DNA of 33,998 bases from DTPS01 sp049591295 (GTDB lineage: Bacteria > Acidobacteriota > UBA4820 > DSQY01), in assembly GCA_049591295.1 (NCBI GenBank), contig JBAWEQ010000171.1, forward strand, positions 1 to 33,998, given 5' to 3'. The position numbers and the translations under genes are program-made. Below are positions 24,353-32,455 of the stretch, in pieces (the stretch's first letter is position 1; the number at the start of each line of letters is the position of its first letter). The notes beneath the pieces are model-generated. The model did no database searches. It saw only the letters and a list, made by a program, of their open reading frames with translations, and was not told where the DNA came from.

Positions 24353-25479
24353 TGCACATCCTCCGGCTCTGCGTGCTGGGAGCGCTGCAAGGCCCTGACG
24401 TAATCCACGATGGCCCACCGGTCGTTGGCCGAGAGGTCCGCGGCGTAGCTCGGCATGGCTCCCTTCCCCTCGGCAATGACGTAGTAGATGTAGCCGTCGG
24501 GCGCTTCGCGGTAGGTGGAAGCTTGCAGGTCGGCCGGCTTGGCCGTGTAAGCCGAGGTCAGCCACGGCTTGCCCGTCCCCAGGCGGTCGTGGCAGACGGC
24601 GCAGTGGTTGTTGAACAGATCTCGCCCCTTGTGAAGGACTTCGGACGTCATCGGCAGTGGATTGATCAGCTCCTTGCCGGCCTCCTCCGGGCTCTTGGCC
24701 AGCAGCGGCATGTACCCTCGGGCCACGGTCCCCGCGGGGGGGAGCTGCATGCCGTGGCCGTCCGCGAAGAAGGAGTCGGCCTTCTGCGCGTCGAGCCTGG
24801 GCTGCACCTCCATGTGGACCATGGGCGGAAGGGTCGGGTAGATCTTGATGGCCCAGGCTGTGCCGAAGCCCGTGACCACGCAGGCGGCGGTGATTCCGGA
24901 GAGGGTCTTGAGCCACCAGAGAAGGCCGGGAGGCGTCGAATCGGGAGCCGCCAGCACCTCCACCTCCGCGCCGCCCGTCTCAAGGAGCGCCGCGCTCGCC
25001 GCCTCCACGTTCAGCACCCCCTCCACCGGCATGATGAGGAGGCCGAACCTGTCCTTGGTGGTGCTGCGGATGGCCTTGGAACCGAGGATGGGACTTCCGA
25101 AAAAGGGCAGCTTGTTGAAGAGGAAAAGCATGGCCAGCCCGGCTGTGAAGGTGGCGAAGAGCACCGTCACCTCGAACATGACCGGGACAAAGGCCTGCCA
25201 AGAGTTGAAGGGCTTGCCGCCGATCACCAGCGGGTAGTCCACGGCGCTCGTCCACCATTCGAAGAGGAAGCCGCTCACGGCCCCCAGGGCCGCCATGATG
25301 AAGACCAGCGTGCCCAGCCGCGATTTCTTCAGGCCCAGCGCCGCTTCCAGCCCGTGGACGGGGAAGGGCGTGTAGGCCTCCAGGTTGGAGAAGCCCCTGG
25401 CCTTGATTCCGGGGATCGCATCCAGGAGGGCCTGCGCGGTGGGATACAGGGCGAGGACTCCGAAGGGCGCCTCAGGCAT
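24349..25479 (-). CDS. actDE: Fused ActD-ActE of alternative complex III (DUF3341 plus heme c)
   Basis: One uninterrupted 376-residue frame. Residues 1-180 form a DUF3341/ActD unit: a cytoplasmic start (MPEAPFGVLALYPTAQALLD), two membrane helices (about 55-75 and 96-121) and a C-terminal soluble part. A third helix (about 187-211) leads to a cytochrome c domain (about 280-370) with CAVCH (293-297) and likely axial M342 (AMPSY), the ActE role. In characterised complexes such as that of Rhodothermus, ActD and ActE are separate proteins. The fusion fixes the topology: cytoplasmic N-terminus, three helices, external heme. It overlaps actC by eight bases and actF by four. Confidence 0.9.
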   Translation of the reverse strand: MPEAPFGVLALYPTAQALLDAIPGIKARGFSNLEAYTPFPVHGLEAALGLKKSRLGTLVFIMAALGAVSGFLFEWWTSAVDYPLVIGGKPFNSWQAFVPVMFEVTVLFATFTAGLAMLFLFNKLPFFGSPILGSKAIRSTTKDRFGLLIMPVEGVLNVEAASAALLETGGAEVEVLAAPDSTPPGLLWWLKTLSGITAACVVTGFGTAWAIKIYPTLPPMVHMEVQPRLDAQKADSFFADGHGMQLPPAGTVARGYMPLLAKSPEEAGKELINPLPMTSEVLHKGRDLFNNHCAVCHDRLGTGKPWLTSAYTAKPADLQASTYREAPDGYIYYVIAEGKGAMPSYAADLSANDRWAIVDYVRALQRSQHAEPEDVQ

Positions 25480-26860
25480 GGCCCACCTCCGCTGCGTGTT
25501 TGGGCTGGGCGTGGGGCACGTCCATCTTCACCTCGCTCGTGGCGATGACGGGCAGCACGCGTGCAAAGAGCAGTACTAGCGTGAAGAAGAGGCCGAAGGA
25601 ACCCAGCAGGATTCCGAAGTCCACCAGGGTGGGGACGAACACCCCCCACGACGAGGGCAGGAAGTTCCGGTGGAGCGAGAGGACGATGATGGTGTACCGC
25701 TCGAACCACATGCCCACGGTCACGCACGCCGAAACGAACAACATCACGGGGAAAGAGCGCCGAAACTTGGGCACCCACAGGAGCTGCGGGATGAGCACGT
25801 TGCAGGTGATGGTGATCCATCCCGCCCACCACTGGTCGCCGAAGACGTAGTTGTAGAAGGTGTAGCGGATGTAGGTATCGGAGCTGTACCAGGCCGTGAA
25901 GCCCTCCATCAGGTAGGAGTAGCCCATCAGGCAGGACATGGTGAGGATCATCTTGTTCATCATGTCCATGTGGGTCATGGTGATGAGGTTCTCCATGTGC
26001 ATGGTCTTGCGCACCACGGAGAGCACGAGCACCACCATGGCGAACCCCGCAAAAATGGCCCCCGCCACGAAGTAGGGCGGGAAGATGGTCATGTGCCAGC
26101 CGGGCACCAGGGAGACGGCGAAGTCGAAGGAGACCACGCTGTGCACGCTCAGCACGAGGCCGGTGGCGAGGCCCGCCAGCAGAAGGTAGGCCTTCTCGTA
26201 GTGGAGCCAGTTCCTCGCGGAGCCCACCCACCCGAGGCTGAGGATCCGATAGATGCCCTTCCGCAGCCTGCTCGTGGTCCGCTCGCGCATGGAGGCCAGG
26301 TCCGGCATGAGCCCCAGGTACCAGAAGAGCAGCGACACGCTGAAGTAGGTGCTGACGGCGAAGACGTCCCAGACCAGCGGGGAGCGGAAGTTGATCCAGA
26401 GGTCCCGCACGTTCGGATAGGGAAAGAGCCAGTAGCCGAACCAGGGGCGGCCCACGTGGATCAGGGGGAAGATGCCCGCGCAGCAGAGGGCGAAGATGGT
26501 CATGGCCTCGGCCGCCCTGGAGATGGCGTTGCGCCAGCGCTTCCTGAACATGAAGAGGATGGCCGAGATGAGGGTCCCGGCGTGGCCGATGCCCACCCAG
26601 AAGACGAAGTTGATGATGGGGAAGCCCCACGCCACGGGCACGTTGTTGCCGAGCACCCCGATGCCCTCGTAGACGAGATAGCCGATGCACCCGAACCCCA
26701 TGAGCATGATGAGGCTCGTGATGGTGATGGCGATGAACCATCCCCGGCCCGGCTTGGTGTCCGGCCACGCCAGGACCTGGTCATCGAGGCTGCCGACGGT
26801 GACGGGCCCCTCCATCAGCGGCTGGTGGCGGATCGCTTCGGGAAGCAGCGCCTCAGGCAT
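25472..26860 (-). CDS. actC: Alternative complex III subunit ActC (NrfD-like)
   Basis: A 462-residue membrane protein with about ten helices and a hydrophilic N-terminus, of the NrfD/PsrC family. It forms the quinol-binding membrane core with ActF and ActB. Typical segments are FWVGIGHAGTLISAILFMFR, GRPWFGYWLFPYPN, WDVFAVSTYFSVSLLFWY, and LSVHSVVSFDFAVSLVPGWHMT. The ATG at 26860 lies inside the end of actB (8-base overlap ATGCCTGA), and the next junction uses the same octamer. Confidence 0.95.
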   Translation of the reverse strand: MPEALLPEAIRHQPLMEGPVTVGSLDDQVLAWPDTKPGRGWFIAITITSLIMLMGFGCIGYLVYEGIGVLGNNVPVAWGFPIINFVFWVGIGHAGTLISAILFMFRKRWRNAISRAAEAMTIFALCCAGIFPLIHVGRPWFGYWLFPYPNVRDLWINFRSPLVWDVFAVSTYFSVSLLFWYLGLMPDLASMRERTTSRLRKGIYRILSLGWVGSARNWLHYEKAYLLLAGLATGLVLSVHSVVSFDFAVSLVPGWHMTIFPPYFVAGAIFAGFAMVVLVLSVVRKTMHMENLITMTHMDMMNKMILTMSCLMGYSYLMEGFTAWYSSDTYIRYTFYNYVFGDQWWAGWITITCNVLIPQLLWVPKFRRSFPVMLFVSACVTVGMWFERYTIIVLSLHRNFLPSSWGVFVPTLVDFGILLGSFGLFFTLVLLFARVLPVIATSEVKMDVPHAQPKHAAEVGHA

Positions 26861-29800
26861 CCTTGTCCTCCCCTGGGACGGCGGGGTTCTTGAGCTCGGC
26901 CATGTAGGTGATGGCCGGGCGCGTGCCCAGCTCCTCCAGAACCTTGAAGCGGCGGTCGCTGCGTGAGAGGTGGGCCACCCGGCTGCTCTTGTCGTTGAGG
27001 TCGCCGAAGACGATGGCGCTCGCGGGACAGGCCGCCTGGCAGGCCGGCACGATCTCCCCGTCGCGGAGCGGGCGGTGCTCGTCCGCGGCTACGCGCCTGC
27101 CGTTGACGATGCGCTGCACGCAAAAGGTGCACTTCTCCATGACGCCCCGCGGCCTCACCGTGACCTCGGGATTGAAGGCCAGGTCCAGCGGGTCCTTGAT
27201 GAAGCTCGTGTAGTCCAGGAAGTTGAAGCGGCGCACCTTGTAGGGGCAGTTGTTGGAGCAGTACCGCGTGCCGACGCAGCGGTTGTAGACCATCTGGTTC
27301 AGGCCGTCGGGGCTGTGGGTCGTGGCCGCCACGGGACAGACGTTCTCGCAGGGGGCGTCGTCGCACTGCTGGCAGAGCATGGGCTGGTGGACCACCTTCG
27401 GGTTGCCCGCGTCCCCTTCGTAGTATTTGTCGATGCGGATCCACTGCATCTCCCGCCCCCTCGACACCTGCTCGGGACCCACCACGGGGATGTTGTTCTC
27501 GGACTGGCAGGCGATGACGCAGCCGCTGCACCCCACGCAAGCCGACATGTCGATGGCCATGCCCCACTTCTCTCCCGTGTAGGGATGGCCCTTGTAGAGG
27601 GTCACCTCCTCCTCGCTCTGCGGGTGTGCCGCTTCCTTCTTGTACTCGTCGAGGTCCCACAGCCTGACGATGTCGCGGCCCTCCAGGGAGAAGTGTTTCT
27701 GAGTCCTGTACAGCTCGTGATGGCCTCTGGTGGGGATCACAGCCGCATCCGTGCGAAGGAACGGGGAGCCTCCGGAGGCCATGAGGGGGAAGGCGTTGAC
27801 GCCGATTCCCGAAGCGACCCGGCCTTCCGTGTGACCGTACCCCAGGGGAAGGGTGACCACTCCCCGGGCCTGGCCCGGCTGCACCAGCGCGGGTACCTCC
27901 AGGCTCTTGCCGCCCACCTCGATGCGCAGCAGATCTCCATCCTGCACGGTCAGCCGGTGGGCATCGGCCGCCGAGAGCAGCGCGGCGCAGCCCCAGGTGA
28001 GGTCGGTGACGGGTTCGGGCAGCTCCTGGAGCCAGCCGATGTTGGCGTAGCGTCCATCCCACAGCTTCAGGTCGCGCGCGAGCACGAGGTCCATGCCCTG
28101 GCCCGCTGGAACCTTGGCCCTGTCAATCGCTTCGACCAGCGCCGCTCCCTTGGGCTGGCGGGGCGCCCTGGGCTGGACGTCCAGCCTGAGCACGCCGTCG
28201 TGGAGCGCCGCATTCCAGTAGGCCTCGAAGGGCACGGGCGAGGCGGCCGAGTAGACCTCCCTGCGCCAGCGCCCCATGACGTAGAGCCTGTAGTCCGTCT
28301 CCACGGGTGCGCCCATGGCCTTGGCCCATCGCAGCAGGACCTCCTCCGCCTGACGGGTCTGGTAGAGCGGGCGGATGAGGGGCTGCTGGAGGCTCAGTAG
28401 GTCCGTTCCCGCCTCGAAGTCACCCCAGGACTCCATCCAGTGATTCACGGGAAGGACCGCCTGGCAGCTCTTGGCCGTCTCGTCTTCCCGGAGGCCCAGC
28501 CGCACCCTGAGGGGCACGCGGGAGAGGCTCTGGACGAAGGAGGCCGCGTCGGGATGGTCGTACGCCGGGTTCGCACCCCATACGATCGCCGCCGCGTAGA
28601 CACCGGAGACGAGGTCCCTGGCGAGAGTGGCCATGTCCTCCGGGGCGGCGAGCTGCACGGGCGCGGGCGCGAAACCGGCGTCCACGGTGCTGCCCTCGGC
28701 GCCCAGCATGGCGTTGAGCAGCGAGACGGCGGCGTGCGCCTCGTAGGGAAGGCTTGGCCCGGCCACCACGAGGGCCGTTGGACCGGCCTTGGCGAGATCG
28801 TCCACCATGACCCCGAGGAGGTGCAGGTCAAGCCCCTGCGCCCTGGCCACCTCCTTGAGCGCGAAGGGCGCCAGGGTGCTTGCCGCAAGTCCGTCCGGAA
28901 GGGCCAGGTGGTGGCGCTCGTGGAGGTCCAGCGCCAGGGCGAAAGCCACCGCGGCCGCCGCGGAGGGACGCATGGGAAGGCGGTGGTCCGCCTTCGTGCC
29001 CGTGAGCGTCAGCGTACCCTCCAAGGCGTAGAGCCGGTTCATCGGCTCCGCCGGCGAGGAGAGACGCCGGTTCGCGGCGAAGCCCCGGATGGCCGGGACG
29101 GCCTGGTCTACCGTGCCCAGCAGGTCCGCCTCCAGCGCCACGATCACCTTGGCCTTCTCCAGGTGGTAACGCGGGCAGAGGGCCTCCCCGAACACGGCCT
29201 GGGCCGCCGCACGCCCCGCGTGGTCCGCCGCGGGCTCCCACGCGACGTGCCGCAGCGTGGGCAACACCGATTTCAGGTCGTTCAGGACCGCCCGCTGGCT
29301 CGGAGAGATCACCGCGGGCGTCAGGAGGAGGACGGCCTTGCCGCCCGAGGCAGCCGCATTCAGGGCGGGAACCACACGGTCGTCCACCGCGGCCCAGTCG
29401 GCGGGGCGTCCGTCCATCACGGGCTGCCTGAGCCGGTCCGGGTCGTAGAGGCCGATCACCTCCGCCATGATCCGCGGCGAGGTCTTGCCCTCGAAGAGGG
29501 GGTGCTCGTCGTTGCCGTCGATGTGGATGGGCCTGCCTTCGCGGGTTTTGACCAGCACGCCGTAGGGCACGAGCCCTTCCTGGACGGTGCTGGCGTAGTA
29601 GTTGGCCACGCCGGGGATCACCTCCGGAGGCTTCTTGGTGTAGGGAACGATGGTGTCGCCTTCGGGCGCGTGGCAGGCGGCCGTGGCGGCGAGGGCCGCC
29701 GAGGCCCCCATGAGGCCGAGGAAGCGCCGCCGGGCCATGGGCTCCCTGGGCGGTTCCATGGGCGTGAGGCCGTTCGGGCTCTCTCCGCCATCCCATCCGC

Positions 29801-29879
29801 GCGGGGCCACCGCGGTGGCCTTTGGCGGGAGGACCTTCCAGAAGGCCCGCCGCTTTTGGTCCCTCTCCTCGTTAGCCAC
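26853..29879 (-). CDS. actB: Alternative complex III subunit ActB (Mo-enzyme-like plus Fe-S)
   Basis: A 1008-residue protein. A Tat signal (RRRFLGLMG at 50-58) ends near a cysteine (C69) in a weak lipobox context. A molybdopterin-oxidoreductase-like part (about 75-750) follows; in known complexes this part lacks the cofactor. The ferredoxin-like part has C781/784/787/791, C836/839/844/848, C868/874/878 and C917/920/947/951, i.e. three full four-cysteine sets and one three-cysteine set. This matches the three [4Fe-4S] and one [3Fe-4S] clusters described for ActB. The start is GTG, inside the end of the small upstream ORF (8-base overlap GTGGCTAA). It carries electrons from quinol to the heme subunits. 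Confidence 0.95.
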   Translation of the reverse strand: MANEERDQKRRAFWKVLPPKATAVAPRGWDGGESPNGLTPMEPPREPMARRRFLGLMGASAALAATAACHAPEGDTIVPYTKKPPEVIPGVANYYASTVQEGLVPYGVLVKTREGRPIHIDGNDEHPLFEGKTSPRIMAEVIGLYDPDRLRQPVMDGRPADWAAVDDRVVPALNAAASGGKAVLLLTPAVISPSQRAVLNDLKSVLPTLRHVAWEPAADHAGRAAAQAVFGEALCPRYHLEKAKVIVALEADLLGTVDQAVPAIRGFAANRRLSSPAEPMNRLYALEGTLTLTGTKADHRLPMRPSAAAAVAFALALDLHERHHLALPDGLAASTLAPFALKEVARAQGLDLHLLGVMVDDLAKAGPTALVVAGPSLPYEAHAAVSLLNAMLGAEGSTVDAGFAPAPVQLAAPEDMATLARDLVSGVYAAAIVWGANPAYDHPDAASFVQSLSRVPLRVRLGLREDETAKSCQAVLPVNHWMESWGDFEAGTDLLSLQQPLIRPLYQTRQAEEVLLRWAKAMGAPVETDYRLYVMGRWRREVYSAASPVPFEAYWNAALHDGVLRLDVQPRAPRQPKGAALVEAIDRAKVPAGQGMDLVLARDLKLWDGRYANIGWLQELPEPVTDLTWGCAALLSAADAHRLTVQDGDLLRIEVGGKSLEVPALVQPGQARGVVTLPLGYGHTEGRVASGIGVNAFPLMASGGSPFLRTDAAVIPTRGHHELYRTQKHFSLEGRDIVRLWDLDEYKKEAAHPQSEEEVTLYKGHPYTGEKWGMAIDMSACVGCSGCVIACQSENNIPVVGPEQVSRGREMQWIRIDKYYEGDAGNPKVVHQPMLCQQCDDAPCENVCPVAATTHSPDGLNQMVYNRCVGTRYCSNNCPYKVRRFNFLDYTSFIKDPLDLAFNPEVTVRPRGVMEKCTFCVQRIVNGRRVAADEHRPLRDGEIVPACQAACPASAIVFGDLNDKSSRVAHLSRSDRRFKVLEELGTRPAITYMAELKNPAVPGEDKDA

Positions 29880-30081
29880 GGCGCTTCACCGAGTGGAGCG
29901 GGCCGGCCACCCTCCGCGAGGGCAGCGGGCCCTTCTGGGCGGCTTCCTCGCCAGAACCGGCCGTCGAGGCCGAGCGGGGCGACGGCCGAGTGCGGCCCCA
30001 GAACCTGGGCCCGAGGGAGAGGCTCCCCAGGAAGGCCGCGAGCATGCCCGCCAGGATCTTTCGACGACTCGTACCCTTCAT
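29872..30081 (-). CDS. Small Tat-signal-like protein between actA and actB
   Basis: A 69-residue ORF with a strong ribosome-binding site (GAGGAG seven bases before the ATG), 32 bases after actA and overlapping actB by eight bases. It starts MKGTSRRKILAGMLAAFLGSL: a twin-arginine SRRKIL followed by a hydrophobic stretch (about 10-24). The remaining 45 residues are basic and low in complexity, without cysteines. I recognise no family. It may be a single-helix accessory subunit of the complex, a Tat-targeted partner for ActB, or a remnant of a longer gene. The operon position and start signals make translation likely. Confidence 0.65.
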   Translation of the reverse strand: MKGTSRRKILAGMLAAFLGSLSLGPRFWGRTRPSPRSASTAGSGEEAAQKGPLPSRRVAGPLHSVKRRG

Positions 30082-30113
30082 GGAAATTCTCCTCTTGATC
30101 CTTGCTCCGCGAC

Positions 30114-30677
30114 TCATCGGTGACAGGCGTTGCAGTTGGTGGGTCCGGCCTGGATTGGCGAGCCCGGCGGAAGGTAGCGCCTCGGGTCCCGGTGGCAGGC
30201 CAGGCAGTGTCCCATCCGCATGTTCATGACGCGCCTCACCCGGTCCATGTCCTGCACGTCGCCGTGGCAGCTCTGGCAGGCGATGCCGGAGTTCACGTGC
30301 GGCCGGTGGTCGAAATAGACGTGGTCGGGGAGCTCGTAGATCCGCTTCCAAAGAAGCGGCTTGTTCGATTGGTAGATGGCTGCGAGTTCCTTGATGTAAA
30401 CGTTGTTGGTCTTGGCATAGCGATGGCAGTTCATGCAGGTCTGGACCGCCGGAACGGTGGCGTGCCGGGAGCGCGTCGCGTTCGTATGGCAGTAAAGACA
30501 GGGGATTCTCATCTGTCCGGCGTGAAGGCGATGAGAGAAGGGGATGGGCTGCTTCGGGGCATAGCCGAGGACGAATCGGTCCGGCTCCGCGACCCATCCC
30601 ACCGTGATCATGGTGACGAGGACGGCCACTGCGCCGATGGGAATCGCGAACCGGAACAGACGGTCTAGCGGATGCAT
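30114..30677 (-). CDS. actA: Alternative complex III subunit ActA, pentaheme cytochrome c
   Basis: A 187-residue protein with an N-terminal membrane anchor (about 10-28) and five CxxCH heme sites starting at C60, C81, C134, C158 and C182; the last ends one residue before the stop codon. Extra histidines (for example H49, H52, H72, H119, H124, H127) can serve as distal ligands. ActA is the multiheme arm that passes electrons from ActB to the periplasmic side. It is the first gene of the act operon, with a strong GGGAGGAGG before the ATG and a promoter about 55-85 bases upstream. Confidence 0.96.
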   Translation of the reverse strand: MHPLDRLFRFAIPIGAVAVLVTMITVGWVAEPDRFVLGYAPKQPIPFSHRLHAGQMRIPCLYCHTNATRSRHATVPAVQTCMNCHRYAKTNNVYIKELAAIYQSNKPLLWKRIYELPDHVYFDHRPHVNSGIACQSCHGDVQDMDRVRRVMNMRMGHCLACHRDPRRYLPPGSPIQAGPTNCNACHR

Positions 30678-30732
30678 GAACCTCCTCCCAATGGGGCCGC
30701 ACGATTCTCTCTGCCTGGTTCGATCACGGCCT

Positions 30733-30761
30733 ACTATCCCACAAGATATCTTGAAACGGAA
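30733..30761 (-). promoter_or_regulatory. act operon promoter with a 12-bp palindrome in the spacer
   Basis: On the minus strand TTCCGT (30761-30756) and GATAGT (30738-30733) are 17 bases apart, with TG one base before the -10 (extended type). The perfect palindrome CAAGATATCTTG (30742-30753) fills the spacer, where a bound regulator would block or remodel polymerase. The rest of 30678-30956 shows no gene. Confidence 0.5.
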
Positions 30762-30956
30762 TGTGGACGCGCCTCATCCATCCAAATCCTCTCGTGTAAC
30801 CGGGCCCCGTTTTGGATTATTCCCCGCCGCCGCGAACGTCCGTGAGGGACCGATGGGGCCAGGCCGCCCTTCGGCCACAGCAAACAGCAAGAAGGCAACG
30901 CGCGTCGCGCGAGGGGCGGCGGGGCGTGCGGCCTGAGCCGGCGCCGGGGCCCGTCG

Positions 30957-32252
30957 TTACGGATAGAGCCGGTAGAGCATGCGCGGATAGGGAATGGTCT
31001 CCCGGACGTGGCTCAGACCGCAGAGCCAGGCCACCGTCCGCTCAAGGCCGATGCCGAAACCGCCGTGCTTCACGGTCCCGTACCTGCGGATGTCCAGGTA
31101 CCACTGGAAGGCCTCTACCGGGAGGCCGTGCTCCTTGATGCGCGAGAGGAGCAGGTCGTGGTCGTGGATGCGCTCCGAGCCGCCGACGATCTCGCCGTAG
31201 CCCTCCGGGGCGAGCACGTCCACGCAGAGGGCGAGGCTCGGGTCTTCGGAATCGGGCTCCATGTAGAAGGCCTTCACCGCCGCCGGGTAGCGGTGGACCA
31301 TGATGGGCCGGTCGTACTGCTGGGTGAGGATGGTCTCGTCGTCGGCGCCGAAGTCGTCGCCGTACTTCAGGTCGCTGCCCAGCTCGTGGAGCTGCCGCAC
31401 GGCGTCCTTGTACTGCACGCGCGGAAAGGGCTTCTGGACCTTCTCCAGCTTGCTCGTGTCCCGCTCCAGGATCTTCATCTCCTCGGGGCAGCGGTCCAGG
31501 ATCCGCGAGACGACGCTCACGAGGAAGTCCTCCGAAAGGGCCATCACGTCGTCGAGGCCCGCGAAGGCCACCTCCGGCTCGAGCATCCAGAATTCCATGA
31601 GGTGCCGGCGCGTCTTGCTCTTCTCGGCCCGGAAGGTGGGGCCGAAGCAGTAGACCTTCCCCAGGGCCATGCAGGCGGGCTCGAGGTAGAGCTGGCCGGA
31701 CTGGCTGAGGTAGGCCTTCTCGCCGAAGTAGTCGGTCTCGAAGAGCGTGGTCGTCCCCTCGCAGGCCGCCGGCGTCAGGATGGGGCTGTCGATGAGGGTG
31801 AAGCCGTTCTGGTAGAAGTAGTCCCGGAAGGCCTGCTCGATCTCGGAGCGCACCCGCAGAATGGCCACCTGGCGGGAGGAGCGCAGCCAGAGGTGCCGGT
31901 TCTCCATGAGGAAGCCCGTGCCGTGCTCCTTCTTGCCGATGGGGTACTCCTCGGCCATATGGTGCAGGAACAGGCCGGAGAGGGAGAGCTCCACCCCGCC
32001 GGGCGCCCGCTGGTCGAGCCGCACCGTTCCCTCCACGGTGACGGAGGACTCCAGGGTCACGCGGTCCATGAGATCGAAGACCTCGGGCGGGACATCTCGG
32101 ACGAAGGCCACGCACTGGAGGTAGCCCGAGCCGTCCCGCAGAATCAGGAACCGGACCTTGCCGGAGGAGCGCTTGTTGTAGACCCAGCCGTCGAGGGTCA
32201 CCTTCTCCCCGTCGTGGGCCGCCAGTTCCTTCACGGTGAGCTTGTGCAACAT
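30957..32252 (-). CDS. asnS: Asparaginyl-tRNA synthetase
   Basis: A 431-residue class IIb synthetase. An N-terminal OB-fold anticodon-binding domain (about 1-105: VTLDGWVYNKRSSGKVRFLILRD) is followed by the catalytic core with motif 2 (FRAEKSKTRRHLMEFWMLEPE) and motif 3 (GFGIGLERTVAWLCGL), then the family end HVRETIPYPRMLYRLYP. These segments fit AsnRS rather than AspRS, so this organism charges tRNA-Asn directly, at least in part. AGGAG lies nine bases before the ATG, behind a strong promoter at 32280-32308. Monocistronic as far as can be seen. Confidence 0.96.
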   Translation of the reverse strand: MLHKLTVKELAAHDGEKVTLDGWVYNKRSSGKVRFLILRDGSGYLQCVAFVRDVPPEVFDLMDRVTLESSVTVEGTVRLDQRAPGGVELSLSGLFLHHMAEEYPIGKKEHGTGFLMENRHLWLRSSRQVAILRVRSEIEQAFRDYFYQNGFTLIDSPILTPAACEGTTTLFETDYFGEKAYLSQSGQLYLEPACMALGKVYCFGPTFRAEKSKTRRHLMEFWMLEPEVAFAGLDDVMALSEDFLVSVVSRILDRCPEEMKILERDTSKLEKVQKPFPRVQYKDAVRQLHELGSDLKYGDDFGADDETILTQQYDRPIMVHRYPAAVKAFYMEPDSEDPSLALCVDVLAPEGYGEIVGGSERIHDHDLLLSRIKEHGLPVEAFQWYLDIRRYGTVKHGGFGIGLERTVAWLCGLSHVRETIPYPRMLYRLYP

Positions 32253-32279
32253 GGGGGCATCTCCTGACCGATGGCGGGA

Positions 32280-32308
32280 ATTATAGACAATTCGGGGCTT
32301 GCAGGCAA
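32280..32308 (-). promoter_or_regulatory. asnS promoter
   Basis: On the minus strand TTGCCT (32308-32303) and a perfect TATAAT (32285-32280) are 17 bases apart, with a leader of about 20 bases to the asnS ATG. Confidence 0.65.
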
Positions 32309-32399
32309 TAGGGGTCGGCCGGACCCGGGAAGGACGAACGGCGAATTGAATAGAGTACCTCGGGGACAGCGGTGCTAAATTACCCCCGCGCTTATGCCC

Positions 32400-32455
32400 T
32401 TTTCACTCTTTGCTTCTCACTTTTTGCTTCTCACTTCTCACTTTTTACCTTCTTC
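32400..32455 (-). repeat. Heptamer-phased purine-rich array after the VWA-FHA gene
   Basis: Eight consecutive 7-base units, read on the plus strand: TTTTCAC, TCTTTGC, TTCTCAC, TTTTTGC, TTCTCAC, TTCTCAC, TTTTTAC, CTTCTTC. On the minus strand these are GTGAGAA/GTAAAAA-like units that begin right at the stop codon of the gene at 32454. Three units are identical and the rest differ mainly by purine-to-purine or pyrimidine-to-pyrimidine changes. Confidence 0.7.

Noticed and set aside
26970..28400. Open frame of 476 codons on the plus strand opposite actB
   Set aside because: Same reason: a shadow of a well-supported gene, with no ribosome-binding site or family.
31008..32267. Open frame of 419 codons on the plus strand opposite asnS
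   Set aside because: Shadow frame; asnS has all class II synthetase motifs on the other strand.
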